DNA of 64,000 nt. It comes from Paracoccus denitrificans. Lineage in GTDB: Bacteria > Pseudomonadota > Alphaproteobacteria > Rhodobacterales > Rhodobacteraceae. Under the pieces are notes generated by a model. That model had not been told where the DNA came from, made no database searches, and saw only the letters and a program-made list of their open reading frames with translations. Of the stretch, positions 33,117 to 41,305 are shown one piece after another. The position numbers and the translations under genes were made by a program. The stretch is taken from contig VAFL01000002.1 of assembly GCA_005768755.1 (NCBI GenBank), forward strand, positions 62,001-126,000. Reading direction: 5' to 3'. The stretch's first letter is position 1, and each line of letters begins with the position of its first letter.

Positions 33117-34373
33117 TTACATCGCGCCTTCGACAGCGTTTGCCAGCTCTTCGGCGGCTGTGGCGCTGTCATATTCGCCGTTGAAATGCGCGGTGATGAC
33201 GTCATACATCGCGTTTTTCACCGCCGCAGGGTTGGCGTGACCGTGGCCCATCGACCCCAGCAGCGTGCCGCCTTCCGCTGCGGCAGCAAGGTCTTTCATG
33301 CCCTGCTTGGCGCAATCGTCAAAGCCTTCGTCCGACACGTCGGTCCGGGCCGGGACCGAACCCTTGACCTGGTTGAAGGCTGCCTGGAAGGCAGGTGATT
33401 CTGCGGCCTTTGCCATTTCGATCTGGGCGGCCTGCGCTTCGGGGCTGTCCTGCTTGAACATCACGAACTGGTCGCTGTTGAAGGTCACGACACCTTCCGT
33501 ACCCGGCACGCGGAAGCACAGGAAGTCGGTGCCCGGCACCTTTTCGGCACGCAGGAATTCGCCCTTGGCCCAGTCACCCATGATCTGGAAGGCAGCCTCG
33601 CCATTGATGACCATGGCCGAGGCGAGGTTCCAGTCGCGGCCCGAGAAGTTGTCGTCAACGAACCCGCGCAGCTGTTCCATCTTGTCGAAAGCGGCGACCA
33701 TCTCGGGCGAGTTCAGCGCCTCTGGGTCCAGATCGATCATCGACTTCTGATAGAATTCCGGTCCCCCCGACGCCAGCACGGCACTGTCGAAGATCGTCGC
33801 TTCCTGCCAGGGCTGACCGCCATGGGCAAGCGCGACCTTGCCCGAATCCTTCACGGCCTGAAGGGCTGCGATAAATTCATCCCAGTTGGTCGGCTGGGCA
33901 ATTCCCAGTTCGTCCAGCACGGCCTTGTTTGCCCAGACCCAGTTGGTCGAATGGACGTTCACGGGTGCCGCAATCCAGTTGCCGTTCGGCTTTGAGAATT
34001 TCTGGATGGCCGCCGGAATGACCGCATCCCAGTTTTCAGCCGTGGCGGCCTCGTTCAGGTCGGCCAGAACATCGCCCTGTTCAACCCAGTCAAGAATGTC
34101 GAAGCCCAGCATTTGCACGGCTGTCGGCGCGTCGCCCGCCGTGACACGGGCGCGCAGCGCGGTCATCGCGGCTTCGCCACCGCCACCAGCGACCGGCATA
34201 TCCTGCCAACCGATATCCTTGCCCGCCAGATCTTCCTTCAGCACGTTCAGTGCCGCAGCCTCACCGCCGGCTGTCCACCAGTGCAGGACTTCGACATCCT
34301 CGGCCATCGCAACGCTTGCCGTCAGCCCAAGCGCCATTGCGGCGGTGGTTGCCAGTTTCAGTTTCAAACGCAT
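33117..34373 (-). CDS. Sugar ABC transporter solute-binding protein
   Basis: Periplasmic receptor of the CUT1 importer, 418 residues. The signal peptide is residues about 1-24 (MRLKLKLATTAAMALGLTAS, cleavage near AMAED). The mature protein opens VEVLHWWTAGGEAAALNVLKE and contains NVHSTNWVWANKAVLDELGI and GDWAKGEFLRAEKVPGTDFLC, resembling glucose/mannose-type (GtsA-like) family 1 binding proteins. The tryptophan-rich start (HWW) usually belongs to the sugar-stacking site. Ligand unknown but most likely a mono- or oligosaccharide. Start ATG 34373 has GGGGAGGAAAACC upstream. It is first in an operon that continues through two permeases, the ATPase and the oxidation enzymes to glycerate kinase; a palindrome lies 33 bp upstream of its start. 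Confidence 0.93.
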   Translation of the reverse strand: MRLKLKLATTAAMALGLTASVAMAEDVEVLHWWTAGGEAAALNVLKEDLAGKDIGWQDMPVAGGGGEAAMTALRARVTAGDAPTAVQMLGFDILDWVEQGDVLADLNEAATAENWDAVIPAAIQKFSKPNGNWIAAPVNVHSTNWVWANKAVLDELGIAQPTNWDEFIAALQAVKDSGKVALAHGGQPWQEATIFDSAVLASGGPEFYQKSMIDLDPEALNSPEMVAAFDKMEQLRGFVDDNFSGRDWNLASAMVINGEAAFQIMGDWAKGEFLRAEKVPGTDFLCFRVPGTEGVVTFNSDQFVMFKQDSPEAQAAQIEMAKAAESPAFQAAFNQVKGSVPARTDVSDEGFDDCAKQGMKDLAAAAEGGTLLGSMGHGHANPAAVKNAMYDVITAHFNGEYDSATAAEELANAVEGAM

Positions 34374-34405
34374 GGTTTTCCTCCCCTATTGCGTTATCCT
34401 TTATC

Positions 34406-34426
34406 GCTAACAGTTTGCCTGTTAGC
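34406..34426. promoter_or_regulatory. Palindrome upstream of the sugar ABC operon, candidate operator
   Basis: Perfect 8-bp inverted repeat GCTAACAG (34406-34413) and CTGTTAGC (34419-34426) around a 5-nt spacer TTTGC. It overlaps the stop codon of the aldehyde dehydrogenase gene and lies 33 bp before the sugar-binding-protein start. No T-run follows on either strand, so a terminator is less likely than a repressor site. The LacI-family protein at 23817-24818, encoded at the end of the same operon, is the leading candidate to bind it. Binding is inferred. Confidence 0.5.
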
Positions 34427-35945
34427 TGTCACGCACCCAGTTTGCCCGGCCCTTCGCGACGCGCAACTGTATTGTTTTCACTTCCAGATATTCCTCCAGC
34501 CCGTAACGGCCCAGTTCACGCCCCTGGCCGCTTTCCTTGACGCCGCCAAAGGGCATTTCGGCAAAGCCGTCCATCCAGGTATTGGTCCAGACTGTGCCGG
34601 CCTGCACCTTGCGGGCAAAGTTCAGGCAGGTGTGGATATCCGTGCTCCACACACCTGCGGACAGGCCGTATGCGGCGTTGTTGGCCAGTGCGATGGCGTC
34701 GTCTTCATCGGCGAATGTCAGCACCGACAGGACCGGGCCGAAAACTTCCTCGCGCGCGATGGGCATGTCCGGCGTCACGCCTGCAACCACGGTCGGGCCA
34801 TAGAAGCGCCCGTCCAGCCCCGGCACCGCCAGATCGGCCCCGCCAATCAGCACCCTTGCACCGGCCTGTTCGGCATCGCGGACATAGCTGTCGATCTTGT
34901 CGCGATGCGCGTCCGAGATGATTGCGCCGACCTGAGTGCGGTCATCCAGCGGATCGCCGAAGGGCACCCTGGCCGAAAGCGCCGTGACCTTGGCAAGCAG
35001 TTCATCGGCCACGTCCTCATGCACGATGATCCGGCTGCCGGAATTGCAGCATTCGCCCATGTTGAAATAGACGCCGAATGCAATCGCATCCGCCGCCGCA
35101 TCAAGATCGGCATCGGGGAAAATCACCTGCGGGTTCTTGCCGCCCAGTTCCAGCGACACCTTTTTCAGCGTGCCCGATGCCGCCGCGACGATACGCTTGC
35201 CCACCCCGGTCGAGCCGGTAAAGCTGACCATATCGACGCGCGGATCGGTCGACAGGATCTCGCCGACCGGATCGCCGTAGCCCAGAACGATATTGGCGAC
35301 GCCTGCCGGCAGCCCGGCCTCGATCAGCAATTCGCCAAGGATCACCGTGGTCGAGGGCGTCATTTCCGAAGGCTTCACCACAGCCGTGCAACCCGCCGCC
35401 AGGGCGAAGGGCAGTTTTTGGCTGACGATCAGGAAGGGGAAGTTCCAGGGCGTGATGATGCCGGCCACCCCAATCGGTTCCTTGACCACGACACCCAGCA
35501 TGTCCGGGCCAAGATTGTTGTGGCTTTCGCCATGGACCATCCGCGCCAGCGCGGCGGCATAGCGCCACAAATCGGCGGCGCCCTCGATCTCCCCCCGCGC
35601 CTGGGCGATCGGCTTGCCGGATTCCAGCACCTCAAGCACCGCGATGCGTTCGCGGTTGGCGTCGATCAGATCGGCCACACGGTTCAGGATCGCCGCGCGG
35701 TCCTTGCCGGAGGTTTCGCGCCAGCTGCCTTCGTCGAATGCGTTGCGCGCCGCCGCGATCGCGGCTTCGGTTTCCGCGCGCCCGCCCCTGGCCGAGGTGC
35801 TGACGACAACCCCATGCGAGGGCGAAACGCGTTCGAATGTCTGGCCATCCGCGCTGTCCTGCCATTCACCGCCAATCAGGTGGCGGCCATTAAACGCGTC
35901 GGGAAGGGTTGCGCCGCTGGCGGCGATTACGGTCATTTCGGTCAT
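34422..35945 (-). CDS. NAD(P)-dependent aldehyde dehydrogenase
   Basis: A 506-residue ALDH-superfamily enzyme converting an aldehyde to its carboxylate. Visible: oxyanion Asn in TPWNFPFL, cofactor motif FTGSTGVGKRI, general base Glu in SLELGGKNPQ, and the catalytic Cys in YFNMGECCNSGSR, where the usual GQxC is GECC. The C-terminal EMPFGGVKESGQGRELGRYGLEEYLEVK closes the fold as in betaine/aminobutyraldehyde dehydrogenases. The ATG at 35945 lies 1 nt after the stop of the enoyl-CoA hydratase gene; an in-frame start at 35984 would sit inside that gene. Fourth gene of a Gfo/Idh, CoA-transferase, hydratase, ALDH operon. Substrate undetermined. Confidence 0.93.
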   Translation of the reverse strand: MTEMTVIAASGATLPDAFNGRHLIGGEWQDSADGQTFERVSPSHGVVVSTSARGGRAETEAAIAAARNAFDEGSWRETSGKDRAAILNRVADLIDANRERIAVLEVLESGKPIAQARGEIEGAADLWRYAAALARMVHGESHNNLGPDMLGVVVKEPIGVAGIITPWNFPFLIVSQKLPFALAAGCTAVVKPSEMTPSTTVILGELLIEAGLPAGVANIVLGYGDPVGEILSTDPRVDMVSFTGSTGVGKRIVAAASGTLKKVSLELGGKNPQVIFPDADLDAAADAIAFGVYFNMGECCNSGSRIIVHEDVADELLAKVTALSARVPFGDPLDDRTQVGAIISDAHRDKIDSYVRDAEQAGARVLIGGADLAVPGLDGRFYGPTVVAGVTPDMPIAREEVFGPVLSVLTFADEDDAIALANNAAYGLSAGVWSTDIHTCLNFARKVQAGTVWTNTWMDGFAEMPFGGVKESGQGRELGRYGLEEYLEVKTIQLRVAKGRANWVRDS

Positions 35946-35946
35946 G

Positions 35947-36717
35947 TCATGTCCCCGGGAAGGCGGGTTTGCGTTTCTCGGCAAAGGCAGCGACGCCTTC
36001 GGCCTTGTCGTCTGTGGCGCCGATCATGCCCGATCCAAGCGCCTCGATCAGGGCCGCGCGGTCTTCGCCCGCCCCGGCATGGATCATGTATTTTGTTACT
36101 TCTGTCGCGCGGGGAGAGGTGGTCAGCAGCTTTGCCGCAATGTCCTGCGCGGCGGCCAGCGGGTCATCCGCGACCTCGGCCACGAATCCGCAATTCAAGG
36201 CACGTTCGGCACCGATGCGGCGGCCGAAGATAGCCATTTCCTTCAACATCGTTTCGGGCAGCAGTCGCGCCAGACGCTGCGTGCCCGACCAGCCCGGCAC
36301 GATGCCAACCTGGCTTTCCGGCAAGGCCAGCGTGGCACCGGGCGCCATCACCCGAATATCGCAGCATGCCGCCAGTTCCAGCCCGCCGCCAAAGGCATGG
36401 GCATGGATCACGCCGATCACCGGCTTCGACAACCGCGCCAGGCGATCAAATATCCGATGCCCCTCGCGCACCCAATGTCGCGCGAAATCGAAAGGCGACA
36501 GCGGCGCCCACGCCTTGATATCGGCGCCCGCACAGAAGGCCCGCGCCCCTTCGCCGCGCAGGATCACGCAGCGGATATCCGGGTCGCGCTCCAGCATGGC
36601 GCAATGCGTTTCAAGCTGGGTCAGCATATCGGGCGTAAAAGCGTTCAGCCGATCAGGGTTGTTCAGCGACAGCGTGGCGATGCCGCCCTCAACGCTCAGA
36701 TCAAGCGAGGCGCTCAT
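35947..36717 (-). CDS. Enoyl-CoA hydratase/isomerase (crotonase) family protein
   Basis: A 256-residue crotonase-fold enzyme acting on a CoA thioester. The CoA-site oxyanion segment is FCAGADIKAW at about residues 60-70, the second is HAHAFGGGLELAACCDIRVM, and both canonical acid positions appear filled (Glu in GGGLELAA and Glu in LALPESQVGIVPG). The start is placed at ATG 36717, which overlaps the CoA-transferase stop by 4 bp (ATGA). The same frame is open for another 127 codons into the antisense of the transferase gene, which is not coding. With the CoA-transferase it implies that an acid substrate is activated to a CoA ester and then hydrated or isomerised. Confidence 0.9.
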   Translation of the reverse strand: MSASLDLSVEGGIATLSLNNPDRLNAFTPDMLTQLETHCAMLERDPDIRCVILRGEGARAFCAGADIKAWAPLSPFDFARHWVREGHRIFDRLARLSKPVIGVIHAHAFGGGLELAACCDIRVMAPGATLALPESQVGIVPGWSGTQRLARLLPETMLKEMAIFGRRIGAERALNCGFVAEVADDPLAAAQDIAAKLLTTSPRATEVTKYMIHAGAGEDRAALIEALGSGMIGATDDKAEGVAAFAEKRKPAFPGT

Positions 36718-38285
36718 AATGAAAGCTCCATCCCTGCCTGCGACAGTAGTGCCAGTGGCATTTCCGTCGCGTTTTCGGCCACCTTCACCCGGCCTTGCGA
36801 GGCCTGGACGATGTCGCGCTCTGCCTCGATCCCCGGCATGATTTCGGTTGCGACCAGCCCGTCTTTGGTCAGCCGGATCACGCAGCGCTCGGTCACATAC
36901 AGGACCTTCTGCCCCGTCTCGACCGCGCGCCGACCCGAGAAGGTGACATGTTCCACCGCCTCGACCATCTTGGTGAACTTGCCGGGCTTGCGGACCCGCA
37001 GCCCGGTTTCCGTCAGCTCCAAATCGGCCCCGGCTTCGAAGAAGCCCGAAAAGACGATTTCCGGCGCATTCGCCGTGATGTCGACAAATCCGCCGCAACC
37101 CGCTGTCAGATAAGGCTTTTTGCCAAGTTTTGAGACGTTCACATTGCCTTCCACATCGACCTCCAGGAAGGACAGGAAGGACAGATCGAACCCGCCGCCC
37201 TGAAAGAAGGTGAACTGCTGCGGCGATGGCACATAGGCGTCGGCGTTCGACGCACAGCCGAAGGCAAAGCCGGTCAACGGCATGCCGCCCACGGCGCCCT
37301 GTTCGATGGCCCAGGTCACCGCATCTGGATGCCCCGCTTCAAGCAGGATGCGCGGGACCATCGCGGAAATTCCGAAGCCCAGATTCGCTGTCTGGCCGCG
37401 ACGCAACTCCATCGCGGCGCGGCGGGCGATGATCTTTTCGACGCCGTATTCGGCCAAGGAAAAGCTGTCCCAGGGCCGCATCACCTGCCCCGAGATTGCC
37501 GGGTCATAATCGGTCTCCGTGGTCTGGCGCTGATCCTCGGCCACGACGATCAGATCAACCAAATGGCCGGGCACATGCACGTCATGCGGGCGCAGCGATC
37601 CGCGCGCCGTCACGCGCTTGACCTGGGCGATGACCAGCCCGCCATGATTGCGCGTGGTGATCGCCTGTTCCAGCCCGCCCAGATAGGCGCCTTCATGTTC
37701 ATAGGTCAGGTTGCCATGTTCGTCCGCCGTGGTGGCGCGGATGATGGCAACATTGGGAATGACGTTCGGGAAATGCAGCCAGGTCTGGCCGTCAAACTCA
37801 CGCCGCTGAACGATGGGCTGCGCCGCCGCGCGGTCGTTCATCGCGCAGCCTTCGCGGATCGGATCGGCAAAGGTGTCCAGTCCCACCTGCGTCAGCACGC
37901 CGGGCCGACGCGCACCGGCATCGCGGTTCATGTCGAACATGATCCCCGAGGGCACGTTATAGGCCGCGACCCGGTTTTCCACGACCATCTTCCAGATGTC
38001 CGGCATTTCCAGCGAGGACGGGCCAGACGGATATGACCCGGCCAGAATCCGAGTAATAAGACCGTCCTTGGCAATATGGTCGACCCCCTTCACACCGTAC
38101 ATGTCGCCTGCCGCAATCGGATGCAGCGTGGTCAGGTTGCGCGGATGGCCATCCTCGTCAAACCGTTCGCCTATGGCCTTCAACACCGCGTCCGGGCAGC
38201 CAAGCGCCGAGGAGGACGAGACCGTAATCACCGCGTCATCAGGAATGCGCGCGGCGGCATCGGCCGCGGAAACGATCTTCGACAT
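36714..38285 (-). CDS. Acyl-CoA:acetate / 3-ketoacid CoA-transferase (fused alpha-beta, YdiF-like)
   Basis: A 523-residue class I CoA-transferase with both subunits fused. The N-terminal half begins KIVSAADAAARIPDDAVITV and has the glycine/serine-rich SYPSGPSSLEMP; the C-terminal half carries the catalytic-Glu motif AIEQGAVGGMPL at about residues 328-340 and ends with the TERCVIRLTKDGLVATEI segment of the family. It transfers CoA from a donor such as acetyl-CoA to a short carboxylic acid without ATP. It overlaps the Gfo/Idh gene stop upstream (TAATG) and the hydratase gene downstream (ATGA). The acid substrate is unknown; propionate, butyrate, acrylate-type or a sugar-derived acid are possible. 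Confidence 0.92.
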   Translation of the reverse strand: MSKIVSAADAAARIPDDAVITVSSSSALGCPDAVLKAIGERFDEDGHPRNLTTLHPIAAGDMYGVKGVDHIAKDGLITRILAGSYPSGPSSLEMPDIWKMVVENRVAAYNVPSGIMFDMNRDAGARRPGVLTQVGLDTFADPIREGCAMNDRAAAQPIVQRREFDGQTWLHFPNVIPNVAIIRATTADEHGNLTYEHEGAYLGGLEQAITTRNHGGLVIAQVKRVTARGSLRPHDVHVPGHLVDLIVVAEDQRQTTETDYDPAISGQVMRPWDSFSLAEYGVEKIIARRAAMELRRGQTANLGFGISAMVPRILLEAGHPDAVTWAIEQGAVGGMPLTGFAFGCASNADAYVPSPQQFTFFQGGGFDLSFLSFLEVDVEGNVNVSKLGKKPYLTAGCGGFVDITANAPEIVFSGFFEAGADLELTETGLRVRKPGKFTKMVEAVEHVTFSGRRAVETGQKVLYVTERCVIRLTKDGLVATEIMPGIEAERDIVQASQGRVKVAENATEMPLALLSQAGMELSL

Positions 38286-39283
38286 TACTTTTCCCCGTAA
38301 TCGACGGCCACGCGCCGGCCGCTCTTTGCAGCCCTTGCCACTGCCAACGCCACGGCGAGCGAGGCTATGCCGTCGCGTCCGTCTGCCGCAGGCCGGCCCT
38401 TGCCCGCCACCGCTTCGCCAAAGGCGCGGGCGCCACGCAAATAAAGGTCTTCCTGTTCAAAGGCGATCGGGGTTACCGCATCGCCCTTGCGCAACAGCAC
38501 CTCGCCACCGGGGTTCTGGGTCATGACACCGCGCGCGACGATAGAGCCTTCAGTGCCGTGGATTTCGATACCCGTCCCGGCATGGGCATGCGTAAAACTT
38601 TCATGGGTCTGCACCTGCACCCCCGACGGCATGGTCCAGACGGACATCACGCTATCCTCGACACCATTGCCCCAGCGGGCATCGCTTGACATGGCCACGA
38701 CCTCGGCTGGGTCTTCGTCAAGATGGAAGCGCACCGTATCGGCGTCATGGACGACGATATCCAGAATGACGCCCCCGCCCGCACCCGGATTGTCGACCCG
38801 CCAGCCTTGCAGTGCGGCGCGCAGAAAGACAGCGTGAAACACCCGCGCACTCAGGACCTCGCCGATGTCACCTTGGCGGATCGCGTCGCGAATGGCGCGG
38901 TGGCTGCCCGCATTGCGCAGGTGGTGATTGGTGCCGAAGACCACGCCCGCATCCGCCGCCGCCGTCACCATGGTCACCGCATCGGCGACATTCATGCTGA
39001 GCGGCTTTTCACACAGAACATGTTTGCCAGCAGCGATGGCGGCCATCGCCTGTTCGAAATGTTTTTCATTGGTCGAGGAGATATAGACCGCATCCAGTCC
39101 CGGCTGTGCCAGCAACTCGGCCAGATCGGTGGTGGCATGCGCAATATCGTTCTTGGCCGCGAAATCATTCGCGCGGCTTTGCCCACCGCTCTGCACGGAA
39201 ATGATATCCTGCCCATTGCCGCGAAATGCCTGAATCATCCGGCTTTCGGCAATATTGCTGGCCCCGATCAAACCCCATTTCAT
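38285..39283 (-). CDS. Gfo/Idh/MocA-family NAD(P)-dependent oxidoreductase
   Basis: A 332-residue oxidoreductase of the glucose-fructose/inositol dehydrogenase family. The Rossmann start is KWGLIGASNIAESRMI, the characteristic EKP catalytic motif is HVLCEKPLSMN at about residues 88-98, and the C-terminal substrate domain includes GGGVILDIVVHDADTVRF with His and Asp of the active-site cluster. It usually oxidises a hydroxyl of a cyclic polyol or sugar. Two ATGs occur in tandem; I use 39283 because a G-rich ribosome site is 7 nt upstream, and 39286 is possible. It is the first gene of the operon, with a LacI-like palindrome 25 bp upstream. Confidence 0.9.
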   Translation of the reverse strand: MKWGLIGASNIAESRMIQAFRGNGQDIISVQSGGQSRANDFAAKNDIAHATTDLAELLAQPGLDAVYISSTNEKHFEQAMAAIAAGKHVLCEKPLSMNVADAVTMVTAAADAGVVFGTNHHLRNAGSHRAIRDAIRQGDIGEVLSARVFHAVFLRAALQGWRVDNPGAGGGVILDIVVHDADTVRFHLDEDPAEVVAMSSDARWGNGVEDSVMSVWTMPSGVQVQTHESFTHAHAGTGIEIHGTEGSIVARGVMTQNPGGEVLLRKGDAVTPIAFEQEDLYLRGARAFGEAVAGKGRPAADGRDGIASLAVALAVARAAKSGRRVAVDYGEK

Positions 39284-39307
39284 CATCAATCCCCCCGGAA
39301 TGCTCAA

Positions 39308-39323
39308 TTTGGACCGTTCCAAA
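39308..39323. promoter_or_regulatory. 16-bp palindrome with central CG, candidate LacI-type operator
   Basis: TTTGGACCGTTCCAAA at 39308-39323: 6-bp perfect arms around CCGT, with a central CG step as in LacI/GalR-family operators. It lies 25 bp upstream of the Gfo/Idh start and about 40 bp downstream of the tctA stop, in the 78-bp gap that begins the second enzyme operon. The arm sequence differs from the palindrome at 34406-34426, so the two may bind different regulators. Confidence 0.5.
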
Positions 39324-39361
39324 AGATGGATAACGGCGAATTTCGATTCGGTCAAGCGCGC

Positions 39362-40852
39362 TTAATCGTGGCGTTTGCGACGCCAGACCTGCCAGATGGA
39401 CAGAAGGATCAGCGCCAGCGTGGCAATGGTAAAGCCGCAGGCGATGGGACGTTCCAGAAACACCATCGGATCCCCCCGAGAGATCAGCATCGCGCGGCGC
39501 AGGTTCGTCTCGATCAACGGGCCCAGAACGAAGCCCAGCAAAAGCAGCGCCGGGCTGTAGCGCGCCAGTGCCAGCAGATAGCCCAGAATGCCGATTGCCG
39601 CGACGGCGAGGATATCGAAGGTCAGCCCGCGCACCGAATAGACGCCGAGGCAGACGAAGATCAGGATCGCCGGGTAAAGATAACGAAACGGAATGCGCAG
39701 CATCGACACCCAGATTCCGATCAGCGGCATGTTCAGGATCAGCAGCAGCAGATTGCCGATGCCGAAACTGACCACGAGGCCCCAGAACATCTCGGGATGA
39801 GAAGCAATCATGTCCGGACCGGGCTGAATGCCGTGAATGACAAGCGCACCCAGCATCAGCGCCATGATCGGATCGCCGGGGATGCCAAGGGTCAGCGTGG
39901 GTACGAAGGCGGTGATGGCGGCGGCATTGTTCGCGGCCTCAGGCCCGGCCACGCCTTCGACGGCGCCCTTGCCAAAACGCTCTGGCTGACGGGCGAACCG
40001 GCTTTCAACGGCGTAGGCCAGGAAGGACGACAGTGTCGATCCGGTGCCGGGCAGCGCGCCGAAGAAACTGCCGATGCCAGTGCCGCGCAGGGTGGGACCG
40101 GGCATGCGCCTCAGGTCGTCACGGGTGGGCATCATCTGGCGGAAACTGACCCGCTCGGGTGCGGCCTGACGTTCGGCATTGCGGATATTTCCAATCACCT
40201 CGGCCACGCCGAACAGGCCCATGGCAAGGGCCACAAGATTGATCCCGTCCATCAGTTCCGTCATGCCGAAGGTCAGGCGTTGCGCGCCGGAATTCACATC
40301 CGTGCCGACGCAGCCCAGGATCAGCCCCAGCGTGACCATGGCGAACCCCTTGGTCGGGCGTTCGGACCCGATGGTCGAAGCCGCGACCAGGCCAAGGATC
40401 ATCATCGCCGCATAATCCGCAGCCCCAAACGCCATCGCCGCGCGCGACAGCCAGCCAGCCAGCACCACCAGCACGACGATACCCAGAATGGAACCGACGA
40501 AGGACGACACCATCGACACGAACAGCGCCACGCCCGCGCGACCCTGCTGCGCCATGGGATAGCCGTCCAGCGTCGTCACCGCAGATTGCGGCGTGCCTGG
40601 CAGGCGCAGCAGGATCGAGGCCACCGCACCGCCATATTGCGCCCCGTAATAGACCCCGGCCAACATGATCAGCGCCGCCTCTGGCGTGATATAGAAGGTG
40701 ATCGGCAGCAGCAGCGAAATCGCCGCCATCGCCCCAATCCCCGGCAGAACGCCGATGAAGGTGCCAAGCGTCACACCCAGCAGACAATAGACCAGCACCG
40801 CAGGTTGCAGCGCCACGCCCAGACCGTAAGCAATTCCCTCGGTTGCAGTCAT
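39362..40852 (-). CDS. tctA: Tripartite tricarboxylate transporter large permease TctA
   Basis: Large membrane subunit (496 residues) of a TTT-family solute:cation symporter for carboxylates. About twelve hydrophobic segments are visible; the TctA hallmarks are the two glycine-rich hairpins TLGTFIGVLPGIGAMAAISLLLP near residue 35 and FFGALPGTGSTLSSFLAY in the middle, plus LTLGIPGDPIMALMLGAL. The start at 40852 overlaps the tctB stop by 4 bp; earlier in-frame codons run into tctB and are not used. Works with TctB and the periplasmic TctC encoded just upstream. Substrates of the family are citrate, terephthalate and other organic acids; this one is undetermined. Confidence 0.93.
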   Translation of the reverse strand: MTATEGIAYGLGVALQPAVLVYCLLGVTLGTFIGVLPGIGAMAAISLLLPITFYITPEAALIMLAGVYYGAQYGGAVASILLRLPGTPQSAVTTLDGYPMAQQGRAGVALFVSMVSSFVGSILGIVVLVVLAGWLSRAAMAFGAADYAAMMILGLVAASTIGSERPTKGFAMVTLGLILGCVGTDVNSGAQRLTFGMTELMDGINLVALAMGLFGVAEVIGNIRNAERQAAPERVSFRQMMPTRDDLRRMPGPTLRGTGIGSFFGALPGTGSTLSSFLAYAVESRFARQPERFGKGAVEGVAGPEAANNAAAITAFVPTLTLGIPGDPIMALMLGALVIHGIQPGPDMIASHPEMFWGLVVSFGIGNLLLLILNMPLIGIWVSMLRIPFRYLYPAILIFVCLGVYSVRGLTFDILAVAAIGILGYLLALARYSPALLLLGFVLGPLIETNLRRAMLISRGDPMVFLERPIACGFTIATLALILLSIWQVWRRKRHD

Positions 40853-41295
40853 GAAAGCCTCGGCCAGACAGGCAGCCCCATACGCAGGCCAAGGATAAAG
40901 ACCACATAGACCAGGCCGGTGATGGCGCAGGCCACCACAACACGCCAACGCCAGCCCGGATGGGGCGCGGGCAGAGAGGCTGCCAGAACGGCAGCGAAGC
41001 AGGCAGCTACCAAGCCCAGATATGCGGTACCAAGACCGAAGATCAGGATCGCAGCCATCACCGCGGCGGCATCGGACCAGCGGATCCGGACCGGATCACC
41101 GCCGCGCATCCAGGCGGGCAGCGCAATCACCGCGCCAAGAAGCGCCAGCAGCACCCCCAGCGAGACCGGAAAGAAGCCAGGCCCCATATTGCGCGGCGTG
41201 CCGAAATCCAGCCGCGACGCGGCATAAAGCGCCACACTCAGCCCCAGCAGCGCCAGCGCGGCCCCGCTGAGGATATCCGTCCAGTCCCGTTTCAT
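40849..41295 (-). CDS. tctB: Tripartite tricarboxylate transporter small subunit TctB
   Basis: Small membrane subunit of the TTT transporter, 148 residues with four hydrophobic segments (DILSGAALALLGLSVALYAA at residues about 6-25, then about 44-61, 74-110 and 117-140) and the family pattern RLDFGTPRNMGPGFFPVSLGVLLALLG, in which the GPGFFP turn is conserved. It lies 10 bp after tctC and overlaps tctA by 4 bp. Confidence 0.9.
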   Translation of the reverse strand: MKRDWTDILSGAALALLGLSVALYAASRLDFGTPRNMGPGFFPVSLGVLLALLGAVIALPAWMRGGDPVRIRWSDAAAVMAAILIFGLGTAYLGLVAACFAAVLAASLPAPHPGWRWRVVVACAITGLVYVVFILGLRMGLPVWPRLS

Positions 41296-41305
41296 GCGTC
41301 GTGCT

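Noticed and set aside
34406..34426. Rho-independent terminator at the end of the ALDH gene
   Set aside because: The stem overlaps the stop codon and no T-run follows on either strand; an operator is more likely.
34113..36233. 706-codon plus-strand open frame across the sugar-binding-protein, ALDH and crotonase genes
   Set aside because: Antisense to three coupled genes with clear motifs; composition is His/Arg/Gln-rich and non-homologous.
36718..37098. 127-codon N-terminal extension of the enoyl-CoA hydratase frame
   Set aside because: The extension is an off-frame reading of the CoA-transferase gene; the crotonase fold begins at the ATG at 36717 that overlaps the transferase stop.
38723..40909. 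728-codon plus-strand open frame across Gfo/Idh and tctA
   Set aside because: Antisense shadow with low-complexity His/Gln/Arg content and no recognisable domain.
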